From contig CAZGUH010000018.1 in assembly GCA_964529005.1 (NCBI GenBank), positions 1-64,000 on the forward strand: a stretch of DNA of 64,000 nt, written 5' to 3'. The notes below the pieces were generated by a model, which did no database searches, had not been told where the DNA came from, and saw only the letters and a program-made list of their open reading frames with translations. The stretch is from CAZGUH01 sp964529005. GTDB lineage: Bacteria > Actinomycetota > Acidimicrobiia > Acidimicrobiales > Ilumatobacteraceae. Shown here in pieces: positions 1 to 7,924 of the stretch; position 1 is the stretch's first letter; every line of letters starts with the position of its first letter. Position numbers and translations under genes: made by a program.

Positions 1-72
1 CTCTACGGGCTCGACGTTCGCAAGATCGAGCAATGGGAACAGCAACACGCGAAAGGACATGACCGTGGGTAG
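1..72 (+). CDS. C-terminal end of a probable amidohydrolase (partial)
   Basis: Reading frame 1 is open from the window edge to a TAG at 70-72 and encodes 23 residues beginning LYGLDVRKIEQW. An Ala-Arg-[LV]-Tyr-Gly type ending is common at the C-terminus of amidohydrolase-2 family proteins, and the complete amidohydrolase at 34417-35535 in this window ends in a similar NAARVYRI. The frame runs into the start of the next gene, an overlap typical of coupled genes here. The assignment rests on a very short tail, so it is tentative. Confidence 0.4.
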   Translation, partial: LYGLDVRKIEQWEQQHAKGHDRG

Positions 73-595
73 AAGCCTTCCCGTCGGGCACCGCTTCGAC
101 GTCATCCCCATCCAACCCGAGCCCGAGGCGACGACGTACTACGAATCGGGCCCCCTGCGCATCGGCGTGGAGTACCGCCTGCTGACCGACGAGGTCGTCA
201 ACGCGGTGTTCGACGAGTCGACGCGCGCCGAATCCGGCATCGACGACTCGCGGCCCAAGGAGGGCCTCGACGAGCAGGGCTGGTCGATCCACGTGTGCGA
301 CGCCGCGACCGGCGACGAGTGGGTGCGCTTCGACGGCTTCGCCGGCGATCCGCACTACCACTACATCGTGCCGCGGGAGTACAACATCGTGATTCCGTTC
401 GACGACGTCGCCCACGGCGACTTCCGCGAGTGGACGTTCTCTCGGCTGCGGAACCGCCTGCCGCAGATGCTCGCCGAGGCCGGCGCGCGCGAGCTGGCCG
501 GCAAGGTCGATGCCGGCGAGCTTGAGGGTCTGTTCAGCCAGGTCGAAAAGGCCGTCGACGACGCCGTCCGCCGCCACGCCGCGGCCCGGGTCTGA
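65..595 (+). CDS. Conserved protein of unknown function with DPHYHY signature
   Basis: I do not recognise a functional family. It encodes about 176 residues, soluble, with no signal peptide or membrane segment. A paralogue lies at 46530-47045 on the minus strand; both share LPVGxR near the N-terminus, TTYY, a GxEYRxLTD block, a central DPHYHYIxP and an EYNIVxP block. The His/Tyr-rich centre could bind a metal or substrate, but nothing proves this. An ATG at 59 is in frame, but the GTG at 65 sits seven bases after AAAGGA (52-57) and aligns exactly with the paralogue's first codon, so 65 is preferred. Both copies lie beside SsuBC-type transporter genes and CoA-transferase or SDR genes, which suggests a role in the same catabolic pathways. 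Confidence 0.75.
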   Translation: MGRSLPVGHRFDVIPIQPEPEATTYYESGPLRIGVEYRLLTDEVVNAVFDESTRAESGIDDSRPKEGLDEQGWSIHVCDAATGDEWVRFDGFAGDPHYHYIVPREYNIVIPFDDVAHGDFREWTFSRLRNRLPQMLAEAGARELAGKVDAGELEGLFSQVEKAVDDAVRRHAAARV

Positions 596-632
596 CGGGC
601 TGATCGAGCGCGGTCGGCAGGGGAGCGGCGCA

Positions 633-1403
633 GTGAGCGCGGGCCGGTTCGACGGCAAGGTGGCGATCATCACCGGAGCCTCCCAGGGCCAGGGAGCGGC
701 TGAATCCCGCCTGTTCCACCGCGACGGCGCGTCCGTGGTGCTCACCGATGTGAAGGCCGCGGAGGGCCGGGGCCTGGCGGCCGAGCTGGGCGCGCGGGCG
801 ACGTTCGTCGAGCACGACGTGTCCGACGAGGGCGGCTGGAAGGACGTCGTCGATCACGCGCTCGCCAGCTTCGGCCGCATCGACGTGCTCGTCAACAACG
901 CCGCGACCTACTGGCAGCGGTCGTTGCTCGACGAGACCGCCGAGTCGCTCGCCCGGATGTTCGGCGTCAACCTCGCCGGACCGATCGTGGGCATGCGCGC
1001 CGTCGCCGGTCCGATGGCCGAGACCGGCGGTGGCGCGATCGTCAACGTGTCCTCGATCGCGGGATGGCAAGGCCTCCCGATGCACACCGCGTACGGCAGC
1101 GCGAAGTGGGGCCTGCGCGGCGCGACGAAGATCGCCGCGCTCGAGCTGGCACAGTTCGGCATCCGGGTCAACTGCGTCCTGCCGGGCGCGGTCGACACCG
1201 CGATGCGGCCGGTCACGGCGTCCAGCTCGGCGAGTTCGAAGAGCACGTTCGTCGCGTCGCCGCGACAGATGGCCCAAGTGGTCGCGTTCCTGGCGTCCGA
1301 CGACGCCTCTGCCATCACCGGCGCCGACGTCGTCGCCGACGGCGGGTCGGTCGCCGGCCCACCCGCACCGAATCCGCTGCCCAGATCGGGTTCAATCCGA
1401 TAG
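633..1403 (+). CDS. SDR family oxidoreductase
   Basis: A 256-residue classical short-chain dehydrogenase/reductase, NAD(P)-dependent and cytosolic. The cofactor loop is TGASQGQG near residue 15, a variant of TGxxxGxG. NNA follows at about 90, and the catalytic Ser (NVSSIAG) and Tyr-Lys (YGSAK) lie at about 140 and 155. The GTG at 633 puts the Rossmann fold at the normal distance from the N-terminus; the longer in-frame extension to 510 overlaps the previous gene and looks non-native. The C-terminal tail is rich in Pro and Arg. It lies 37 bases after the DPHYHY gene and 82 bases before an ABC ATPase gene, consistent with one operon. The substrate is unknown; an alcohol/ketone or hydroxyacyl-CoA is plausible. 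Confidence 0.88.
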   Translation: MSAGRFDGKVAIITGASQGQGAAESRLFHRDGASVVLTDVKAAEGRGLAAELGARATFVEHDVSDEGGWKDVVDHALASFGRIDVLVNNAATYWQRSLLDETAESLARMFGVNLAGPIVGMRAVAGPMAETGGGAIVNVSSIAGWQGLPMHTAYGSAKWGLRGATKIAALELAQFGIRVNCVLPGAVDTAMRPVTASSSASSKSTFVASPRQMAQVVAFLASDDASAITGADVVADGGSVAGPPAPNPLPRSGSIR

Positions 1404-1485
1404 ATATTGTGTCCGGGAGCGCCGCCGCCCCAGCGCCAGCGCTCGTACGTGCCGGCCTCGCGAGCGAGGTCTGAGGGGGAAATCC

Positions 1486-2289
1486 ATGGGTGACACCACC
1501 GTGAGCAGGGTGAAGTTGCGGGCCGTCGAGAAGCACTTCGACGCCGGCAAGAGCATGGTCCACGCGCTCGGACCGCTCGACATGGACATCCCCGACGGGG
1601 AGTTCCTGTGCATCGTCGGGCCGTCCGGATGTGGGAAGTCCACGCTCCTGCGCATCCTCGCCGGCCTGACCACGCCGTCGCGCGGCGAGGTCGAGATCGG
1701 TCACAGCGACCCCGAGCGCTCGCTCATGGCGATGGTCTTCCAGGACCACAGCATCTATCCATGGAAGACCGTCTCGCAGAACGTGCGCCTCGGACTAGAT
1801 CTTGACAAGAAGCTGCCCAAGCGCGAGCGCAACGAGATCGTCCAGCGCTATCTGGGCAAGCTCGGCTTGCAGGAGTTCGCCAACGCGTACCCGGACACCC
1901 TGTCGGGCGGCATGCGCCAGCGCGTGTCGATCGCCCGCGCCCTCGCCGTCGAGCCCGAGATGCTGCTGATGGACGAGCCGTTCGCAGCGCTCGACGCCCA
2001 GCTGCGCACGATCCTCCAGGACGAGCTCGTCGACCTGTGGGAGACCGATCGGCGCACCGTCGTGTTCATCACCCACAGCATCGAGGAGGCGATCTTCCTC
2101 GGCGACCGCGTCGCGATCATGTCCGCTCGCCCGGGCCACATCTGCGCCGAGTTCGCCGTGCCGTTCGGTCGGCCTCGCAGCCACGACGTCCGCGGGACCC
2201 CAGAGTTCGCGTCGCTGCACCAGCAGATCTGGGAAGTCCTCCGCGACGAGGTCGACCGCCATCTCCACCGCACTCCCGTCCACACCTGA
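1486..2289 (+). CDS. ABC transporter ATP-binding protein, nitrate/sulfonate/taurine type
   Basis: A 267-residue cytoplasmic ATPase of the SsuB/TauB/NrtD family. It has Walker A GPSGCGKST (about 45-53), Q-loop FQDHSIYPW, signature LSGGMRQR, Walker B LLMDEP and the switch His in ITHSIEEA. A purine-rich AGGGGGAAA lies just upstream of the ATG at 1486. The permease gene starts 11 bases downstream, so the two make one transport unit. The likely lipoprotein partner lies on the opposite strand at 6122-7339. The transported compound cannot be predicted; this family carries sulfonates, nitrate, pyrimidine precursors and aromatic acids. Confidence 0.92.
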   Translation: MGDTTVSRVKLRAVEKHFDAGKSMVHALGPLDMDIPDGEFLCIVGPSGCGKSTLLRILAGLTTPSRGEVEIGHSDPERSLMAMVFQDHSIYPWKTVSQNVRLGLDLDKKLPKRERNEIVQRYLGKLGLQEFANAYPDTLSGGMRQRVSIARALAVEPEMLLMDEPFAALDAQLRTILQDELVDLWETDRRTVVFITHSIEEAIFLGDRVAIMSARPGHICAEFAVPFGRPRSHDVRGTPEFASLHQQIWEVLRDEVDRHLHRTPVHT

Positions 2290-2300
2290 GGTAGCCAGCC

Positions 2301-3206
2301 GTGTCCAGCGCAGAGGTCGTCACCAGCACCGAGCCGACCGCCGACATCCACTCCGAGCGCGCTCGGCGAGCAGCGGTGGAGGCCTATCGGCAGACCGTCT
2401 TCCGCCGGCCCAGCCGGGAAGACACCAACCCGATCGCGTTCCGCCGGCGCCGCCGCCGCACCGAGGTGATCTGCGCCACCGCGCTGCCGGTCGGCCTCAT
2501 CCTGCTGTGGCAGCTCGCCAGCACGCAGGGCTGGATCGATCAACGGTTCTTCCCGTCCCCGACCGACATCTGGTCGGCGGGCGTCGAGATGGCCCGCTCC
2601 GGCGAGTTGCAGACGCACCTGTGGGCGAGCTTCGGGCGCATGATCATGGGATTCCTGCTCGGCTGCATCACCGGCCTGGCAGCCGCGATCCCGCTGTCGA
2701 TGTCACGCCTCGCCCGGGCGACCGTCGAGCCGCTGATCTACGCCTTGTGGACCGTCCCGAAGCTGGCGTTGCTGCCGATGCTGCTGCTGATCTTCGGCAT
2801 CGGTGAGAAGCCGATCATCATCCTGATCACGATCAACTGCTTCTTCCTGGTCTTCATCCCCACCCTCGCCGCGATGGTCGCCGTGCCGTTCGCGTACCGG
2901 GAGGCGGCTGCCTCGTTCAAGGCCAATCGCTGGCAGGTGCTGCGTCATGTCACGTTCCCTGCCGCGCTGCCGGCCGTGTTCGTCGCCCTGCGTCTCACCG
3001 CGGGCGCGTCGATCCTGGTGCTCGTCGCCGTCGAGTTCGTGCAGACCCGCGAAGGCATGGGGTTCGTGATCTGGAACTCGTGGTCGCTGTTCCTGGCCGA
3101 TCGGATGTACGTCGGGATCGTGATCGTGGCCGTGGCAGGCGCGCTGTTCACGATGCTGATCGCCTACATCGGGCGGCGCGTCACGCCTTGGTCACGCGAT
3201 CGCTGA
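2301..3206 (+). CDS. ABC transporter permease, SsuC/TauC type
   Basis: A 301-residue inner-membrane permease (BPD_transp_1 fold) starting at GTG. A basic, hydrophilic N-terminal stretch of about 50 residues is followed by roughly six hydrophobic segments. The EAA coupling loop is recognisable as REAAASFKANRW around residue 195, which would dock on the ATPase encoded immediately upstream. Family hallmarks such as ALWTVPKLALLPM and FVIWNSWSLF are shared with the two permeases at 50290-52009. It probably works with the ATPase at 1486-2289 and the lipoprotein at 6122-7339. Confidence 0.92.
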   Translation: MSSAEVVTSTEPTADIHSERARRAAVEAYRQTVFRRPSREDTNPIAFRRRRRRTEVICATALPVGLILLWQLASTQGWIDQRFFPSPTDIWSAGVEMARSGELQTHLWASFGRMIMGFLLGCITGLAAAIPLSMSRLARATVEPLIYALWTVPKLALLPMLLLIFGIGEKPIIILITINCFFLVFIPTLAAMVAVPFAYREAAASFKANRWQVLRHVTFPAALPAVFVALRLTAGASILVLVAVEFVQTREGMGFVIWNSWSLFLADRMYVGIVIVAVAGALFTMLIAYIGRRVTPWSRDR

Positions 3207-3234
3207 CGGCGGGCGGCGCCACGGTCGCCGCGGC

Positions 3235-3678
3235 ATGACCGGACACACCTGGAAGGAGTCGGTCCGCCGCGTGCTCCCCGAGGTCACCGAGCGCAACCAG
3301 CACTTCTGGCGCGGGGGCGCGTCGGGACGCTTGCACGTGCAGGCGTGCGACAGCTGCTCGCGGTACCTGCATCCGCCGACGGTGATGTGCCGCTGGTGCG
3401 GTTCGCAGTCGATCCGCCCTGTCGGGGTCAGCGGCCGCGGCGTCGTCTACTCCTTCACCGTCAACCGCTACGCCTGGCAGCCCGATCTGCCGCCGCCGTA
3501 CGTGATCGCGCTCGTCGATCTCGTCGAGCAGGAGGGCCTGCGCGTCATGTCCAACATCGTCGACGTCGATCCTGACGACGTCACCGTCGGCATGGAGGTG
3601 GAAGCGACGTTCGCCGAGCACGGCGACGTGTTCGTGCCGCTGTTCCGCCCGGTCGCCGCCCGGCCGCAGGCGCGATGA
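3235..3678 (+). CDS. Zn-ribbon/OB-fold protein, DUF35 family
   Basis: A 147-residue acyl-CoA-associated DUF35 protein. The N-terminal rubredoxin-like zinc ribbon shows two Cys pairs, CDSC and CRWC, at about residues 38-60. The OB-fold begins near GRGVVYSFTV and ends in the usual VxPLFRP. In steroid side-chain degradation, DUF35 domains form a complex with a thiolase-like aldolase (Ltp2 with ChsH2). The gene's stop overlaps the ATG of just such a thiolase-like gene (ATGA, 3675-3678), so the two products probably form one enzyme. Confidence 0.88.
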   Translation: MTGHTWKESVRRVLPEVTERNQHFWRGGASGRLHVQACDSCSRYLHPPTVMCRWCGSQSIRPVGVSGRGVVYSFTVNRYAWQPDLPPPYVIALVDLVEQEGLRVMSNIVDVDPDDVTVGMEVEATFAEHGDVFVPLFRPVAARPQAR

Positions 3679-4808
3679 GCGGCGTGGGCGTCGACGCGGT
3701 GATCTCGGGGGCGGGCATCTCCGACGTCGGGCGCGGGCTCGGCGCCGATCCGTGGCAGCTGACCGCTCAAGCCTGCGGTGCGGCGATCGCCGACGCCGGC
3801 TTGCAGCGCTCGGACATCGACGGCATCTCGACGTATCCGGGCGCCAGCTTTCCGGTCCCCGGGTTCACCGGGATCGGCGCCTGGGACCTGCGATCGATGC
3901 TCGGCCTTGACGTCCGATGGCTCAACGGCGGAGCGGAGATCGCCGGCCAGATCGGCTCGATCGTCAACGCCGTGATCGCCGTCAGCTCCGGCATCGTCGA
4001 CCACGTGCTGTGCGTGCGGACGGTGTGGGAGGCGACTGCGCAACGGCAGATCGGCCGCGCCGCCGCGCTGCGCGGACCGGGCGCGGCGCCGGAGGGCGAC
4101 CGCGAGTTCACGGTCCCGTACGGCGTCGGCAACGCCTGCCACGGCGCGCTGCTGGCGACGCGCTACTTCCACGACTATGGGGCACGGCGCGAACAGCTGG
4201 CGCAGGTCGCCCTCACCGCGCGCGCCAACGCGGCGCTCAACCCTGCTGCGGTGTATCGCGATCCGATGACGCTCGACGACTACATGAGCGTGCGGATGAT
4301 CTCCGATCCGCTGTGCCTCTACGACTGCGACGTGCCGGTCGACGGCTCGATCGCGTTCGTCGTGTCGCGGCCGTCGGCGGCCGGCAGCAGCGGCGCACGC
4401 GCCGTCGGGGTCGCCGCCGTCGGATCGTCACCGGGCCTCAGCGAGTCGGCCGCGATGCTGTGGTCGATGACCGACCTCACGCCCGGCGACGTCGACATCG
4501 CAGAGCTGTACGACGGCTGGAGCATCCTCACGCTGTTGTGGATGGAGGCGTTGGGCTTGTGCCCGCCCGGCGAGGCGGCCGCCTTCGTCGAGGGCGGGGA
4601 GCGCATCGCCCGCACCGGCGAGCTGCCGGTCAACACCGGCGGCGGCCAGCTCTCCGCCGGGCGCCTGCACGGCTACATCCAGGTCTACGAGGCGTGCCAG
4701 CAGCTGCGTGGCGCGGCCGGCGCGCGGCAGGTCGCTTCGAGTCCGGAGGTCGCGGTGGTCTCCACCGGCGCCAACCACTTCGCCGGCTGCATGCTGCTCA
4801 CCGTGTGA
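3675..4808 (+). CDS. Thiolase-like protein (Ltp2-type aldolase candidate)
   Basis: A 377-residue thiolase-fold protein of the non-decarboxylating 'lipid-transfer protein' branch. The segment where thiolases carry the acylated Cys reads NGGAEIAG, with no Cys, so ordinary thiolysis is unlikely. Retained features are the GNACHGALLA and ELYDGWS segments and NTGGGQLSAGRLHG, which replaces the usual Asn-Thr-His-Gly. Proteins of this type paired with DUF35 carry out retro-aldol cleavage of 3-hydroxyacyl-CoA thioesters (established for Ltp2). Translational coupling to the DUF35 gene supports that role. The substrate is unknown. Confidence 0.85.
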   Translation: MSGVGVDAVISGAGISDVGRGLGADPWQLTAQACGAAIADAGLQRSDIDGISTYPGASFPVPGFTGIGAWDLRSMLGLDVRWLNGGAEIAGQIGSIVNAVIAVSSGIVDHVLCVRTVWEATAQRQIGRAAALRGPGAAPEGDREFTVPYGVGNACHGALLATRYFHDYGARREQLAQVALTARANAALNPAAVYRDPMTLDDYMSVRMISDPLCLYDCDVPVDGSIAFVVSRPSAAGSSGARAVGVAAVGSSPGLSESAAMLWSMTDLTPGDVDIAELYDGWSILTLLWMEALGLCPPGEAAAFVEGGERIARTGELPVNTGGGQLSAGRLHGYIQVYEACQQLRGAAGARQVASSPEVAVVSTGANHFAGCMLLTV

Positions 4809-4824
4809 TCGCACCGCTGATCGC

Positions 4825-6039
4825 TCAGGTGATCGCGCCCTGATCCTTGAGGCGGACGATGTCGTCCCAGTCCTTGCCGAGCTCGAGCAGGATCTCCTCG
4901 GTGTGCTGGCCGAGCTCGGGCGCCGGTGAGAGTGACGGCGCGCGCTCGTCGAACTGCACCGGCCCGGCCGTCAACCGCAGCGTGCGCCGCCCCGGCCGGT
5001 CGACGTCCTGGATGTAGCCGTTCGCCACGACCTGCGGGTCGGAATGCAGCTCGCGCGGCGTCTGGGCGACGCCCCACGGCATGGAGATCGCGTTGAGGGC
5101 GGCGCGGCATTCGTCGAGCGTCTTCGCGGCGAAGGTCTCGGCCAGCGCGTCGACCAGCTCACCGTGATGGTGCAGGCGTGCCTCGGGCGTGGCGAACCGC
5201 GAGTCGGCCGCGAGGTCGTCGCGGCCGAGGGCGTGCACGAGCTCCTCGAACCCCGCGTCGTGGCGCATCGCGGCGAGGAACAGGTAGCGGCGATCCTTGG
5301 TCTCGTAGCCCGCGAACAGAGCGTTGCCGGGGCGGTTGCGATCGCGCCCGGGCGGCGCGTCGACGTCGTAGAGCTCGCTGGCGGTGATGCTGGCGCCCAT
5401 GCCCCACATGCCGGCGGACATCAGCGACACGTCGACCACCCCGCCTGCCCCGGTGCGCTCGCGGCGGTAGAGGGCGCCGACGACGCCGCTGGCCAGCGCG
5501 AAGCCCGCGGTCAGATCTCCGACGGCGGGACCGGGTTGGGCGACGAACTGCCCGGCCGCCTGCGAGGCCGGATGGGCCCAGCCGGACCGCGCCCAGAACG
5601 TCGCCGAGTCGAAGCCGCCGGCCTCGCTCTGCGGGCCGCGCGAACCGTGCGCCGACCCGCGGCCGTAGACGATGCGAGGGTGCGCCGGGACGATGTCGTC
5701 GACGTCGATGCGCAGCCGCCGGCGCGCCGCGGGCAGCAGGTTCGTGAGGAACACGTCGGCGTCCCGCACGAGCTCGTCGAGCAGCGCCCGACCCGGCTCG
5801 GTGGCGAGGTCGATGCCGATGCTGCGCTTGCCGCGATTGACGATCTCCCACACGTACGCCGTGCCGTCGTCGGTCGGAGCGAGCCCGCCCGCGCCCGCGG
5901 TCCGCATCGGGTCGGCGATCCGCGGGTGCACGACCTTGACGACCTCGGCGCCCCACTCGGCGAGGACCGCGCCCGCAGCCGGGACGAGCGCGTACTGGCT
6001 GACTTCCACGACCTTGACGCCGTGCAGGATGTCGTACAT
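4825..6039 (-). CDS. CaiB/BaiF family CoA-transferase
   Basis: A 404-residue family III CoA-transferase, which moves CoA between carboxylic acids. The ATG at 6039 begins MYDILHGVKVVEVSQY, the normal family start, with CGGAG just upstream; the longer frame to 6105 would run through a terminator hairpin. It has the EWGAEVVKV block and a FDSATFWARSG block holding the expected catalytic Asp. The FWARSG form resembles the subgroup acting on aryl- or alkenyl-carboxylates. It converges with the thiolase-like gene (16 bases apart) and lies downstream of the lipoprotein gene, separated from it by a hairpin. Confidence 0.9.
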   Translation of the reverse strand: MYDILHGVKVVEVSQYALVPAAGAVLAEWGAEVVKVVHPRIADPMRTAGAGGLAPTDDGTAYVWEIVNRGKRSIGIDLATEPGRALLDELVRDADVFLTNLLPAARRRLRIDVDDIVPAHPRIVYGRGSAHGSRGPQSEAGGFDSATFWARSGWAHPASQAAGQFVAQPGPAVGDLTAGFALASGVVGALYRRERTGAGGVVDVSLMSAGMWGMGASITASELYDVDAPPGRDRNRPGNALFAGYETKDRRYLFLAAMRHDAGFEELVHALGRDDLAADSRFATPEARLHHHGELVDALAETFAAKTLDECRAALNAISMPWGVAQTPRELHSDPQVVANGYIQDVDRPGRRTLRLTAGPVQFDERAPSLSPAPELGQHTEEILLELGKDWDDIVRLKDQGAIT

Positions 6040-6066
6040 TCCGTGCTCCGCGGAGGCTCGTGATGC

Positions 6067-6100
6067 GACGAGGCCCTCGGGTGATCCCGAGGGCCTCGTC
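6067..6100 (-). terminator. Perfect 15-bp hairpin, intrinsic terminator candidate
   Basis: GACGAGGCCCTCGGG (6067-6081) and its exact reverse complement (6086-6100) enclose a TGAT loop. It sits 22 bases beyond the stop of the lipoprotein gene and upstream of the CaiB start. No T-tract follows, as is common for GC-rich actinobacterial terminators. It probably ends or attenuates the lipoprotein transcript before the CaiB gene. Confidence 0.75.
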
Positions 6101-6121
6101 GTCATGGGGGTGGGAGGGGGT

Positions 6122-7339
6122 TCAGCTGGCGTTGACCGCGTCGATGATCGACGTGTCGACGACCTGCTCCGTCGGGATCGGCTCCTTGTAGTTGAGGATC
6201 GGCGTGGTCCACCCCTCCGCCTCGGCGTCGATCCAGAACTCCTGCGCCTCGACGACGAGCTCGACCTCGTTGATCAGCTCCGTGCCGAAGTCGTACGGCG
6301 CCTCGCCCGCGGTGACGGTGTCGACCGGTGCGCCGGTCCACTTCGACAGCGCCGCGGCCACCTCGGGGTCGGCGTGGTAGTCGCCCTGGAGGTACGTGCG
6401 GATGGTGCGCAGCATGGCCCGGCTGAACGCCTCCAGCACGTCGCTGCGGTCGGAGATCGCTTCGGCCGTCGTGATGTAGCGGCCGGCAGCGGAGAGCCTG
6501 TCCCCGAGGAACACGCAGCACTCCGCGACCGACGGGTCGTCGGAGAACGGGGGCAGCAGCTGCGCGGCGCCGAGCGCGCCTTGCGTCAGCGCGATCAGCG
6601 TGTCGGTGTTGGGCGCCATGTTGACGAGCTCGATGTCGGCGATCGACTTGTCCACGCTCGCCAGCAGGTCGCGCAAGGCGATGGCCGTGGCGATGTTGGC
6701 CAACCCGCTCGGACCGATCGTGACGCGCATGCCGTCGACCTTGGCCGGGTCGAGCTTGCCGTCAGCCGTGAGGTTCTCCTTGCGGACGAAGATGCCGCCG
6801 GTGTCGGCCGCGGTGCCGCCGTGATGGGTGTTCATCAGGTACACCGCCGGCACGCCCTCGTTGATGGCGTTGAGCGCCAGCGCCGAGACGCTGAGGCCGA
6901 TGATGTCGAGGTCGCCCTGGGCGAGCGAGGGGACGAGCGTCGGCGGCTGCGTCTGGACCGCTTCGACCGTCAGGTTCTCCTTGGCGAACTCGCCCATCTC
7001 GATGGCGAGACCGAGCGGGAACAAGAACTCGCCCGGGTTGCCGAAGCCGACGCGGATCGTCGCCGGCTGGGCGAGCGGCTGCGGCGCCGGCGTGTTGGGT
7101 CCATCGGTTGCCGGAGCATCGGTCGCCGGCGTCGAGCTGCCTGGCGCCGAGCTGCCCGACGTCGCGCCGGTGCTCGTGGCCGGCGCATCGCTCGTCGCCG
7201 TGGTCGAGCCGGGCTGCGTCGTGGCAGGCGCGGCAGTGGAACTGGGCTCGTCGTCGTCGTCACCGCACCCAGCGGCAACGAGGAGCATGGCGGCGGACAG
7301 CGCGACGGGCGCGATCCTCCACCTGCGGTGTCGCTTCAT
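6122..7339 (-). CDS. ABC substrate-binding lipoprotein, SsuA/NMT1-like
   Basis: A 405-residue periplasm-side solute receptor. The ATG at 7339 follows GGGGAGG and begins with a basic segment, a hydrophobic core and a lipobox ending LVAAGC. A spacer rich in Asp, Ser, Thr and Pro follows (about residues 22-85) before the NMT1/SsuA-like domain (ATIRVGFGNPGE onward). It is paralogous to the lipoprotein at 52878-54050 (shared QPLA, KENL and terminal VVD blocks). A strong promoter with a palindromic operator lies upstream. No permease is adjacent on this strand; the ATPase/permease pair at 1486-3206 is the likely partner. Confidence 0.9.
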   Translation of the reverse strand: MKRHRRWRIAPVALSAAMLLVAAGCGDDDDEPSSTAAPATTQPGSTTATSDAPATSTGATSGSSAPGSSTPATDAPATDGPNTPAPQPLAQPATIRVGFGNPGEFLFPLGLAIEMGEFAKENLTVEAVQTQPPTLVPSLAQGDLDIIGLSVSALALNAINEGVPAVYLMNTHHGGTAADTGGIFVRKENLTADGKLDPAKVDGMRVTIGPSGLANIATAIALRDLLASVDKSIADIELVNMAPNTDTLIALTQGALGAAQLLPPFSDDPSVAECCVFLGDRLSAAGRYITTAEAISDRSDVLEAFSRAMLRTIRTYLQGDYHADPEVAAALSKWTGAPVDTVTAGEAPYDFGTELINEVELVVEAQEFWIDAEAEGWTTPILNYKEPIPTEQVVDTSIIDAVNAS

Positions 7340-7377
7340 TCGGAACCTCCCCAAAAACCGATGGCAGAACGCACTTG

Positions 7378-7425
7378 ATCATGCGCTTGCTCGATGAGGT
7401 TAGAGAAGTTGCCTCACACTGTCAA
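7378..7425 (-). promoter_or_regulatory. Promoter with KstR2-like operator for the SsuA-like lipoprotein
   Basis: On the minus strand TTGACA (7420-7425), a 17-base spacer and TAACCT (7397-7402) form a near-consensus housekeeping promoter. Just downstream of the -10, over the expected start of transcription, lies a palindrome at 7378-7391 (plus-strand ATCATGCGCTTGCT). It differs from ANCAAGNNCTTGNT at one position. The placement is that of a repressor site. Confidence 0.65.
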
Positions 7426-7478
7426 CCCTCGGTCAGCTCGGCGACGGCCCGTGTGCTGGTGTGATCCGCTGGCGCGGA

Positions 7479-7865
7479 TCAGCCGGCGTCCGGCAGCGCG
7501 GCGAGCATCGCGTTCGCCAGCGCGGTGTCCATGTATTCGCGCACGTGCAGGATCGTGCCGTCCCACACGGTGACGATGAAGCAGTAGCGGTTGCGGTACT
7601 CCGCGCCCGATGGCGTCGGCCCCACGCACTCGACTTCGAGCAGGACCCTGTCGCCTTCCGCGATCGTGTCGAGCAGGGTGAAGTGCATCGACACGTTCTG
7701 CATCACGCGGCGGATGTGGTCCTTCATGTCGCGCATCGGCGTGGTCGTCAGCGTCCGCAGCAGCCACCAGGTCCCGGCATCGTTCAACAGCGAGATCGCT
7801 TCCTCGATCTCCCTGCGATTGAGATGCTCCCAGTACGCCCATGCGACATGCCGCGGCTCGCTCAT
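7479..7865 (-). CDS. SnoaL-like / nuclear transport factor 2-like protein
   Basis: A 128-residue single-domain protein with the cone-shaped alpha+beta SnoaL/ketosteroid-isomerase pattern: an N-terminal helix (WAYWEHLNRREIEEAISLL), a Trp-rich strand, GDRVLLEVE and a late strand containing YCFIVTVWDG. Such proteins are isomerases, cyclases or hydratases, or are non-catalytic. The start at 7865 follows GAGGA. It lies 59 bases downstream of the DUF2889 gene in the same direction and 140 bases before the lipoprotein gene, which has its own promoter. The exact activity is not predictable. Confidence 0.8.
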   Translation of the reverse strand: MSEPRHVAWAYWEHLNRREIEEAISLLNDAGTWWLLRTLTTTPMRDMKDHIRRVMQNVSMHFTLLDTIAEGDRVLLEVECVGPTPSGAEYRNRYCFIVTVWDGTILHVREYMDTALANAMLAALPDAG

Positions 7866-7924
7866 ACCGTCCTCACGTGTGTCGCCGTCCGGCCGGCCGC
7901 CCGACGGATGCCCCGCGGCCATTG

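Noticed and set aside
4804..4845. Repeated TGATCGC units between convergent genes
   Set aside because: Three short imperfect copies in a 16-base gap and flanking codons; too short to be a defined repeat.
7080..7265. Repetitive Thr/Ala/Pro/Ser-coding stretch
   Set aside because: It is the low-complexity spacer of a lipoprotein, similar in type to those near 14350, 23630 and 53830, not a DNA repeat element.
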